Part shown: positions 8,301 through 13,267 of the stretch, in pieces
Layout: every line of letters begins with the position of its first letter
Numbering within the stretch: the first letter of the stretch is position 1
NCBI GenBank assembly: GCA_044344495.1
Contig: JBIJCW010000045.1
Span: 1-13,267 of the forward strand
Direction: 5' to 3'
Origin: CAZDUS01 sp044344495
GTDB taxonomy: Bacteria > Verrucomicrobiota > Kiritimatiellia > CAIKKV01 > CAITUY01
Length of the DNA: 13,267 bases
Made by a program: the position numbers and the translations under genes
Notes under the pieces: generated by a model
Seen by the model: the letters and a program-made list of their open reading frames with translations, nothing else
Databases searched by the model: none
Told to the model about the DNA's origin: nothing

Positions 8301-9232
8301 GGGTAGGGGGAAATGGCGGTCGGATGATTATGAGTCTCAACCTTCATCAGGATGTCAATCTGATCGGGTGTTGCCCGGTAGTGATTGGATCCGTCCGGGT
8401 GAATCTCGAACCAGCTTCCCGGGAAGCCTTCCATGACGGCGGAATTGTCCTCGTAGGCCAGGAGCGTGCCCTGCGGGTGGAGCCGGTGCGTATTGCGGAT
8501 CATGTCAAAGAGGGTGCTGGCCTGGGGGATGCCATCCAGCACCCAGTCGGCGCGGAATATCTTGTGTCGGCAGTGTTCGGAGTTCACCTGTCCGAACATG
8601 ACCAGTTCGACATCGGTGGGGTTGCGGCGCATCTGGGAATAGGCGAGGTGCAGGTAGGTGATTTCCTCATCGGAGAGGGCCAGTCCGAGCTCAAGGTTAG
8701 CCTTGGTGAGGGCGGGCAGGCCGCCGTTGAGTATATCCACCACCTTCAGAGGGGTGGGGGGTTGATGCTGAAAGATGTCGGAGATGTCAGCATAGACGCC
8801 CTCAATCATGCGGTCGTGCAGGGATGGGAACAGGATGGAACAATCGGCGAAACGGAGGATGTGATTATCCGGGCCGATGATTTGGAAGAGGGTTCCGTGC
8901 TCGACGCGGGTCACAGCCGTCATGCCACAGTTGTGGAAGATATCGGTTGCCTTGGAGGACCAGGGCGAGATGGTGCCTTTACGGGGCATGACAAAGAAAC
9001 CTTCGGTCAGGTTGGGAGGAATCCGTGTGTCGGTATCCAGGAGGGCGGCAACTTCCGGCCATCGATCGGCGGAGAAAGAAGGGGTTACTTCGACGGCAAC
9101 GATCTGGAAGGCGCGGATGCTTTTGATAGGCAGAGATGGCGCGGTGAGGCGCAGGTCTTTCTCCAAGGCGGCGAGGCGGAAGCCGGACAGGGCTGGACCG
9201 CCTTTGAACAGGTGCAGGGTATTGGCTGTCAT
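5342..9232 (-). CDS. purL: Phosphoribosylformylglycinamidine synthase, large single-chain type
   Basis: A 1296-residue enzyme that converts FGAR plus glutamine and ATP to FGAM in step four of purine synthesis. The start at 9232 gives an N-terminus with GGPALSGFR, matching the GSPALSAFR opening of E. coli PurL (1295 residues). An earlier in-frame ATG would run deep into cysE. Domain order is a PurS-like N-terminus, a linker, two AIRS-type synthetase halves (KVETHNHPTAISPYPGAATG region and PVGKDSLSMR region), and a class I glutaminase domain from about residue 1040. The glutaminase triad is visible as Cys1133 in GVCNGCQM and His1258/Glu1260 in MPHPERAF. The two halves are fused, as in Proteobacteria, so no separate purQ or purS is needed. 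No clear Shine-Dalgarno precedes the ATG; a GC-rich hairpin lies just upstream. Confidence 0.97.
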   Translation of the reverse strand: MTANTLHLFKGGPALSGFRLAALEKDLRLTAPSLPIKSIRAFQIVAVEVTPSFSADRWPEVAALLDTDTRIPPNLTEGFFVMPRKGTISPWSSKATDIFHNCGMTAVTRVEHGTLFQIIGPDNHILRFADCSILFPSLHDRMIEGVYADISDIFQHQPPTPLKVVDILNGGLPALTKANLELGLALSDEEITYLHLAYSQMRRNPTDVELVMFGQVNSEHCRHKIFRADWVLDGIPQASTLFDMIRNTHRLHPQGTLLAYEDNSAVMEGFPGSWFEIHPDGSNHYRATPDQIDILMKVETHNHPTAISPYPGAATGVGGEIRDEGATGIGGRPKAGLSAFMVSNLRVPGFLMPWEQDYAQFPNRLASPLEIMTEGPIGGARFGNEFGRPQLTGIFRTYEQTHNGRYRGYHKPIMTAGGLGNIKRKHIAKKAIPAGSLVIQLGGPALRIGLGGGAASSMGSGSNAENLDFDSVQRDNAEIQRRCQEVLNACIALDDRNPILSIHDIGAGGLSNGCPELIAETGGRFELRNIPNEESSMSPMEIWCCEAQERYVLAVAKADLDQFMALCRRERCPAHVIGQATGDGHLVLHDTHFENNPIDVDIQVILGKPPKMLRNVTHGTETNPELDFSAVELREAVERVLRLPAVANKTFLITITDRTVTGMVARDQMVGPHQVPIADNAVTIASYSGYTGETMAMGERTPLALLSAPASGRMAVGEAITNIASAPIGHIGKIKLSANWMCACGEAGEDAALYDTVRTVGMELCPALGISIPVGKDSLSMRSAWRDSNGREHRQVSPLSLIVSAFAPASDVRLAVTPDLKNDPDSILLLIDLGRGLNRLGASALAQVYNQVGATPPDLDNPPDLVHFFNAIQDLLSNHLLLAYHDRSDGGLLVTLAEMAFGARRGLRVHIDDLGDDAISILFSEELGAVIQVRDRDISLVNEILNRHELGDLTSVIGSPAADQNFTVEMGGNVIYSEKVTALQSCWSELTREMQSRRDNAVCVQEEYEAVRNPDDPGMTFTLAYNPETPFVIGGSRPRMAILREQGINGHMEMGAAFDRAGFQSVDVHMTDLLAGRVNLENVSGLVACGGFSYGDVLGAGAGWARSILFNERLRVMFTEFFNRPETFTLGVCNGCQMVSLLKDIIPGAENWPRFTRNRVEQFEARLVTVEVMKSPSILLQGMEGSLIPIPVAHGEGLANFQLAGSLDAVRAGHLAALRYVDHQGNPTERYPLNPNGSPGGLTGFTTTDGRVTILMPHPERAFRSAQLSWKPAHLFTGEAGPWLRLFQNARTFVGG

Positions 9233-9252
9233 GCGAGGTGTCTTTCGGTATC

Positions 9253-9276
9253 CCCCGGGTGTTTGGCGGCCCGGGG
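9253..9276 (-). other. GC-only hairpin between cysE and purL
   Basis: A perfect seven-base-pair stem (CCCCGGG at 9253-9259 with CCCGGGG at 9270-9276) closes a ten-base loop in the 50-base gap. No T-run follows on either strand, so it is not an intrinsic terminator. Its closeness to the purL start (about 20 bases) allows a role in mRNA processing or translation control, but this is inference. Confidence 0.45.
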
Positions 9277-9282
9277 TTGCGT

Positions 9283-10224
9283 CTAGGCGCTGATATGCTT
9301 GTTGGTGATGAGGGGTTTGGGTTGTTGATTGTAGACTCTGGAGTTGGCTGGCACGGAATGGGTGAGCCACACATTGCCGCCGATTTCCGATCCCGCGCCG
9401 ATGACGGTGTCGCCGCCGAGGATGGTGGCGCCGGCATAGATGGTAACGTTGTCATCGACCTGGGGGTGTCGCTTGGTGCCCTTAATCAGATTGCCGTCCT
9501 TATCCTTGGCGAAACTCAAGGCCCCGAGGGTGACGCCCTGATAGAGTTTTACCTTCCTGCCGATCACACTGGTTTCGCCGATGACGACGCCGGTGCCGTG
9601 GTCAATAAAGAATCCAGGGCCGATGGTGGCGCCGGGATGGATATCGATGCCTGTCTGGGAATGGGCGTGTTCGGACATGATCCGCGGGATCAGGGGTACC
9701 CCGGCAGCATAGAGGACGTGGGCAATGCGGTGTACGGCGATGGCTTGAAGGCCGGGGTAGCTCATGACGACCTCCATGATGGATCGGGCGGCGGGATCGC
9801 CCTCATAGGCGGCGGTGATGTCGAGTTGCAGGACGCGTTTGACGTCGGGCAGGGCGTGGATAAGGGCGGCGACGGATGCCGATGCTTTGCTGGCGCACTC
9901 CCCGCAGTCGGTGCACTTGTCGAAGTCGCACTGGTAACGGAAGGCCTTTTCGACGTAGGTTTCGAGCAGGGTTGTGGCGGTGACAAGGCGTTCTTCAATG
10001 AACGCCTTGACGGCGGGAGGCGGAACGGGGTCAAGCCCGTGGCATCCGGGGAAGAGGATGGCCAGCAGATCATCGAGGACCTGATAGATGGCTTTGCGTC
10101 CGGCGAGATGGAAGCCCTTGGCCGAAGAGGCGGATACGGGACAGGACTCGCATGAGCTCAGTGCGGCTGCCACGTTGGATAGATCGGGCGGGGTAGAATG
10201 CGTGGGGGTGGGTGTGGTCTTCAT
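9283..10224 (-). CDS. cysE: Serine O-acetyltransferase with N-terminal Cys-rich insert
   Basis: A 313-residue enzyme making O-acetyl-L-serine from serine and acetyl-CoA, the committed step to cysteine. The C-terminal left-handed beta-helix shows hexapeptide repeats from about 190. Asp194 (IDIHPGATIG) and His209 (IDHGTG) have the same 15-residue spacing as the catalytic Asp143/His158 of E. coli CysE. The helical N-terminal half is longer than in E. coli (273 residues in total there). It contains C-x4-C-x2-C-x2-C (Cys99, 104, 107, 110) plus CESC (25-28), which could bind zinc or an Fe-S cluster. The ATG at 10224 has no evident ribosome binding site, but no better start is seen. It lies 23 bases after metXW and 50 before purL. 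Confidence 0.95.
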   Translation of the reverse strand: MKTTPTPTHSTPPDLSNVAAALSSCESCPVSASSAKGFHLAGRKAIYQVLDDLLAILFPGCHGLDPVPPPAVKAFIEERLVTATTLLETYVEKAFRYQCDFDKCTDCGECASKASASVAALIHALPDVKRVLQLDITAAYEGDPAARSIMEVVMSYPGLQAIAVHRIAHVLYAAGVPLIPRIMSEHAHSQTGIDIHPGATIGPGFFIDHGTGVVIGETSVIGRKVKLYQGVTLGALSFAKDKDGNLIKGTKRHPQVDDNVTIYAGATILGGDTVIGAGSEIGGNVWLTHSVPANSRVYNQQPKPLITNKHISA

Positions 10225-10247
10225 GGGGGTGGGTTAGTCGATGTTAT

Positions 10248-12014
10248 TCATGTTCGGGCGATTTTCACCAGGACCCGTTCGGCGCCAAGGTTCTTCAGTC
10301 CAAGTCTGATCAGCAGGCGTCCGACCAGGCCGTCGGCAATCGGGATGACATTAACTACCCGGATATGATCCTCCTGGCACAACTGCATGAAATCGCGGAA
10401 GGTGGCCAGATGGATGTTCGGGGTGTCGTACCATTCAAACGGCAGTTCTGGGGATTTGGGCATGCGCCCGCTAATGCCAAGGCGCAAGCGGTTGGTCCAG
10501 CATCCGAAATTGGGAAAACTGACAATGCCTTCGCGCGCGATGCGGAGCATTTCACGGAGGACGTCGCGCGGTTTGCGAACCACCTGCAGCGTTTGACTGA
10601 GAACCACATAGTCATAGGCGTGATCCGGGATCATGCCGAGATCCTCGTCGATGTCGGCGTGGTAGACATCCAGTCCGCGATCCAAGGAGGCGATGAGGTG
10701 GTCGATGTCGATATCGACACCCAGTCCGGTGGTGTGGCGGAGCGAGGCAAGGGTATCCAGGAGGTTTCCATCGCCGCAACCCAGATCCAGGACTTTGGCG
10801 CCGGGTTGAATCATGGCCGAGATCCGTTGATGGTCAGCCCGTTTGGCCGGTTTGGCCGTGGAACTGATGGCGGGGGCCGTTCCCTTTTTAAGGAAGGTCC
10901 GGATGGTCTTGGAAAGATGTTCAATGTCGACGAGAAAAGCATCGTGTCCGGAGGGTGCTTTCAAGAGGCAGTAAGAGACGCGTTTTCCCGCACGGAGAAG
11001 GGCGTTGGCGATTTCGAGGGACTGCTCGGGCGGGAAGAGCCAATCGGAACTTAGCGCCACCACCAGGAACCGCGACTTTGTCTTCTGGAAAGCGGCGGGC
11101 AAGTCGCCGTATTGCTCGGACAAGTCATAGGAGTCCATGGCATGGGTGATATGGAGGTAGGAGTTTGAGTCAAACCGCTCCACAAACTTCTCGCCCTGAT
11201 ATTGGAGATAGCTTTCGACTTCGAAGAGGGTCTGGAATCGCTCGGCCGGTTCGGAAGTGCGCTTGCGGCGGCCGAACTTGGCCGACATGATTTCCGGGGA
11301 AAGATAGGTGATGTGTCCGATCATCCGCGCGGCGGCGAGGCCATCCTTGGGGAGTTTACCGGTGCCGTAGTAGTCGCCGCCAGCCCAGGCGGGGTCACTG
11401 GTGATGACTTCGCGTCCGACGATGTCGAAGGCGAGTGCTTGCGTGGAAAGGGAGGCGGCTGAGGCAATGCAAATGCAGTGATCGACAACCTCGGGGTAGA
11501 GGATGCTCCATTCCAGGACCTGCATGCCTCCAAAGGATGCTCCGATGACGGCGTGCAGGCGTTTGATACCCAGGTGATTCAGAAGGAGGTAATGGGCCCG
11601 CACGATGTCGCGGATGGTGATGGCGGGGAACTGGGATCCATAGGGACGCCCGGTTTCGGGGTTGATGGAGGATGGGCCGGTTGATCCCTTGCAACCGCCC
11701 AGGATATTGGCGCAAATGACTTGGTAGCGATTGGTGTCGAGCCCCTTGCCGGGGCCCACCATGTCGTCCCACCAGCCAGGATGTTTGTCTTCGAGGGTGT
11801 GAAAGCCCGCGACGTGGGCATCGCCGCTGAGGGCGTGGCAGACGAAGACGACATTATCACGTTCTCTGGAAAGTTCGCCGTAGCTCTCGTAGGCGATCTG
11901 GAGTTCCAGGAGAGGGATGCCGCCCTCCGTGACAAAACCGCCCGGGGGTAACGGGATGTTTGCCGTGTGGGAGCCTACCATGCCCACGGATTGTTGAACG
12001 GATGGTCTGGTCAT
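10248..12014 (-). CDS. metXW: Bifunctional homoserine O-acyltransferase MetX fused to MetW
   Basis: A 588-residue fusion. Residues about 15-378 are an alpha/beta-hydrolase of the MetX family, which acylates homoserine (usually with acetyl-CoA) to start methionine synthesis. The triad is visible as Ser160 in GASFGGMQ, Asp324 in SSDWLFPPEQ and His357 in SGHDAF. A short Ala/Lys/Ser/Pro linker (about 379-393) leads to a MetW domain (394-588) with the SAM-type motif VLDLGCGDG (409-417), the SQTLQ segment and the NFGCW segment typical of MetW. metX and metW are separate neighbouring genes in many bacteria, where MetW is needed with MetX for activity, so the fusion supports a functional pair. Acetyl versus succinyl preference is not resolved. 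The start overlaps the cutA stop (ATGA), implying translational coupling. Confidence 0.95.
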   Translation of the reverse strand: MTRPSVQQSVGMVGSHTANIPLPPGGFVTEGGIPLLELQIAYESYGELSRERDNVVFVCHALSGDAHVAGFHTLEDKHPGWWDDMVGPGKGLDTNRYQVICANILGGCKGSTGPSSINPETGRPYGSQFPAITIRDIVRAHYLLLNHLGIKRLHAVIGASFGGMQVLEWSILYPEVVDHCICIASAASLSTQALAFDIVGREVITSDPAWAGGDYYGTGKLPKDGLAAARMIGHITYLSPEIMSAKFGRRKRTSEPAERFQTLFEVESYLQYQGEKFVERFDSNSYLHITHAMDSYDLSEQYGDLPAAFQKTKSRFLVVALSSDWLFPPEQSLEIANALLRAGKRVSYCLLKAPSGHDAFLVDIEHLSKTIRTFLKKGTAPAISSTAKPAKRADHQRISAMIQPGAKVLDLGCGDGNLLDTLASLRHTTGLGVDIDIDHLIASLDRGLDVYHADIDEDLGMIPDHAYDYVVLSQTLQVVRKPRDVLREMLRIAREGIVSFPNFGCWTNRLRLGISGRMPKSPELPFEWYDTPNIHLATFRDFMQLCQEDHIRVVNVIPIADGLVGRLLIRLGLKNLGAERVLVKIART

Positions 12015-12424
12015 ATCTTGCCGCGCTTTTTTGCAGTAAGAGTCTTAGTGGCTTGGCGGCGAAAAGTCAATGACGGCGCTTGTTTGCGGGGTGATCGGAT
12101 GGCGGGCGTGGTTTCGCCGTTGATCCAATTCAGGTAGGCGGGGTGACCCGTGGTGATGGGGACGGCCACAATCTCCGGCAGTTCATAGGTATGTAGGGTC
12201 AGAATGAGGGCCTGGAGGGGTTTGGCGGCGGTCAGGCGCGTCTTGCACATCAGGAGATACTCCCGGCCGGTGGCTCGTCGGCCTTTCCAGTTATAGACGC
12301 TGCGGATAGGCCAGAATTGCACACAGGCCGCCAGCTTTGCGTCCACGATGGCATTGGCGATCCGGACGGCTTCGGATTCTGTTTCCACGGTGGTCATGAC
12401 GATGGCATGTCGTTCTGGTTTCAT
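12011..12424 (-). CDS. cutA: CutA-like divalent-cation tolerance protein with basic tail
   Basis: A 137-residue CutA1-family protein, a small trimer of ferredoxin-like fold named for copper/divalent-cation tolerance; its true role is unsettled. Recognisable segments are VMTTVETESEAVRIA (9-23), KLAACVQFW (30-38), YNWKG (44-48) and HTYELPEIVAVPI (78-90), ending in YLNWI (97-101). These cover the full family fold in about 105 residues. The last 30 residues are an extra Arg/Lys-rich tail not typical of CutA, running into the overlap with metXW. It is the first gene of the probable minus-strand operon. No Shine-Dalgarno sequence is seen before the ATG, and no convincing promoter was identified upstream. 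The link to methionine genes is positional only. Confidence 0.92.
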   Translation of the reverse strand: MKPERHAIVMTTVETESEAVRIANAIVDAKLAACVQFWPIRSVYNWKGRRATGREYLLMCKTRLTAAKPLQALILTLHTYELPEIVAVPITTGHPAYLNWINGETTPAIRSPRKQAPSLTFRRQATKTLTAKKRGKI

Positions 12425-12730
12425 GGGAACAAGCTACCGTTTTGACCGGCAGGGCGCAAGAATCCAGCGCGTCCCGGTGCAATTGAACTTGACGGTGCCG
12501 GTGCAGGATGGGAAAGGCGCACTAGCAGTTGGAAGCGTGTGTATGGTTTGACCGTTTAACGGGACAGGGGGAGGAGACCTCGTGACATCAACTTTCTCAC
12601 CCAGGCTTGGCACCAGCGGTATTGGCAGTCTGCCATTCACGGATCCGGTGCAAGCCCGGTGGGCGGCTGATATCGTGTCGCCAAAACCAGGAGATGCGCC
12701 GGGAATTATGGGGAGCGTAAAAAAAAGTCA
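12425..12730. other. Gene-free stretch between cutA and the tRNA promoter
   Basis: No convincing coding region was found on either strand; short open frames here are proline-rich, lack ribosome binding sites and resemble no family I know. It holds a short inverted repeat CCGTTTAACGG (12552-12562) and a weak cobalamin-riboswitch-like stretch described separately. It must also contain the promoter of the cutA operon on the minus strand, but I cannot place it confidently. Confidence 0.6.
12600..12704 (+). promoter_or_regulatory. Weak cobalamin-riboswitch-like sequence, possibly decayed
   Basis: Two pieces resemble conserved parts of the cobalamin riboswitch in the right order: GGATCCGGTGCAAGCCCGG (12641-12659), like the P4 hairpin region, and CCAGGAGATGCGCC (12687-12700), like the B12 box. 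The conserved CCCGC-ACTGT core between them is missing, and no gene follows on this strand before the tRNA promoter. It could be a relic or chance similarity. Confidence 0.2.
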
Positions 12731-12759
12731 TTGTATTGTTTGGGGGATGTCAATATAGT
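12731..12759 (+). promoter_or_regulatory. Probable promoter of tRNA-fMet
   Basis: TTGTAT (12731-12736) and TATAGT (12754-12759) are 17 bases apart. Transcription from near 12766 would give a leader of about 75 bases, to be removed by RNase P. No other promoter of this quality lies between here and the tRNA. Confidence 0.6.
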
Positions 12760-12840
12760 CAACGGCTTGTGGTGAGTCAGTGGAAGGCAGGCGATTCGTC
12801 GCTGACTTGCAATTTGATGGGTTGAAAATGTGAATAGCAC

Positions 12841-12917
<77 letters not shown>

Positions 12918-12927
12918 AGTATACGGA

Positions 12928-12960
12928 ATCCCCGGTTCCTCACGGAGCCGGGGATTTTTT
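12928..12960 (+). terminator. Intrinsic terminator after tRNA-fMet
   Basis: A 12-base-pair stem (12928-12939 with 12944-12955, one wobble pair) with a four-base loop TCAC is followed by a run of T to 12960. It begins 11 bases after the tRNA CCA end. Confidence 0.93.
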
Positions 12961-13045
12961 CGTCTGTAACCCCTTGAAAATACGAGATTTCTCGTCCAAC
13001 CGCCGAGAATCCTCCCCCATTCGCCCTTTTTGGCACTTTTGGCCC

Positions 13046-13069
13046 GTGAACTGATTTGTGAACTGATTT
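13046..13069 (+). repeat. Perfect 12-bp tandem repeat
   Basis: GTGAACTGATTT occurs twice head to tail (13046-13057 and 13058-13069) between the tRNA terminator and the tRNA-derived fragments. No protein or known site was recognised here; it could be a recombinase arm-type site or simple slippage. Confidence 0.9.
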
Positions 13070-13080
13070 ACAACTTGCCG

Positions 13081-13157
13081 GACGGGCTACCGGGCTGCTC
13101 CACGCCCGCAGAATCGATTTGAACCACTGACCTTCAGGTTATGAGCCTGACGGGCTA
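13081..13157 (-). pseudogene. Inverted, circularly permuted tRNA-fMet fragments
   Basis: On the minus strand, 13156-13116 matches bases 22-62 of the tRNA-fMet (38 of 41 identical). After six bases, 13109-13081 matches bases 2-29 with one insertion and one change. The 3' part therefore precedes the 5' part. TAGCCCGTC occurs at both outer ends, giving a 68-base unit between direct repeats. The acceptor stem has no 3' partner and the T stem carries a G-G clash, so a working tRNA is unlikely. Best read as a remnant of tandem tRNA or att-site recombination. Confidence 0.85.
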
Positions 13158-13267
13158 GCCCGAATTGTGTGGTAAGAGCCTATTCGTATACGCCAGCCGG
13201 GACGGCCTGAAAGCTTCTTGCACCCGGCGGGACGAGGGGCATCCGCCAAATCCTTGATAGCGGCGAC
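13139..13267 (-). pseudogene. RelE/ParE-family toxin, partial, 3' end replaced by tRNA sequence
   Basis: A 42-residue piece enters from the right edge; its start lies outside. The segment AAIKDLADAPRPAGCKKLSG, then GWRIRIGSYHTI, follows the RelE/ParE toxin pattern (DPRPPGCKKLKG...WRIRVGDYRVIYEI). Such toxins are mRNA- or gyrase-targeting partners of an upstream antitoxin gene. After Ile35 the similarity stops abruptly, and the reading frame runs through tRNA-derived sequence (RASPSGS) to a TAA at 13141-13139. The missing last 20-30 residues include strand and catalytic positions in RelE, so the product is probably inactive. The family call rests on pattern recognition of a short piece; RelE versus ParE versus HigB cannot be separated. 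The antitoxin, if present, would lie to the right of the window. Confidence 0.7.

Noticed and set aside
6596..9286. Two long plus-strand open frames (443 codons each) opposite purL
   Set aside because: They lie entirely antisense to a full-length, motif-perfect purL, are rich in Gly/Asp/Val as expected from the complement of GC-rich codons, and match no family.
9233..9370. Longer purL start at 9370
   Set aside because: It would overlap cysE by about 90 bases and add 46 residues not found in PurL; 9232 gives the family length and N-terminus.
9238..11054. Plus-strand open frames opposite cysE and metXW
   Set aside because: Antisense shadows of clearly identified genes with the same compositional bias.
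12425..12560. SAM riboswitch upstream of the cutA-metXW operon
   Set aside because: Looked for the conserved SAM-I core on the minus strand and found none.
12434..12640. Minus-strand 68-codon frame upstream of cutA
   Set aside because: GTG start without a ribosome binding site, proline-rich composition and no family resemblance.
13081..13157. A functional circularly permuted tRNA gene
   Set aside because: No 3' acceptor strand complementary to the 5' one, a G-G clash in the T stem, and no CCA end.

Overview
The window is a GC-rich, gene-dense stretch of bacterial chromosome carrying mostly housekeeping genes. The HU protein, the fused MetX-MetW protein and the set of neighbours would fit the Planctomycetota/Verrucomicrobiota/Kiritimatiellota group. 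That placement is an impression from protein style, not a demonstrated assignment.

Left part, plus strand (1-4279): the 3' end of a 3-dehydroquinate synthase gene (aroB), an unrecognised 208-residue protein, a CorA-type Mg2+/divalent-metal channel and a large U32-family (RlhA-like) protein. They overlap or nearly touch and look like one transcription unit. Next come a well-marked promoter, a monocistronic HU-type DNA-binding gene with a strong intrinsic terminator (4387-4820), and a small FmdB-type zinc-ribbon gene.

Middle and right part, minus strand (12424 down to 5077): cutA, a metX-metW fusion, a serine O-acetyltransferase (cysE) with an extra four-cysteine motif, a full-length purL and a 71-residue half-ferritin. 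Gaps are -4, 23, 50 and 49 bp, so this is probably one operon. It combines sulfur amino-acid entry steps (activated homoserine and O-acetylserine) with the glutamine-dependent FGAM synthase step of purine synthesis. The first four genes lack a convincing Shine-Dalgarno sequence, unlike the plus-strand genes.

Right end (12425-13267): a gene-free stretch with a weak cobalamin-riboswitch-like sequence, then an initiator tRNA-fMet gene with promoter and terminator. Beyond the terminator the sequence looks like accessory DNA. It has a perfect 12-bp tandem repeat, then two inverted, out-of-order fragments of the same tRNA-fMet. These fragments cut off the 3' end of a RelE/ParE-type toxin gene that enters from the right edge. 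The toxin/tRNA junction is the most unusual structure in the window and suggests a tRNA-associated integration or recombination scar. No CRISPR array, transposase or complete novel defence system was seen.
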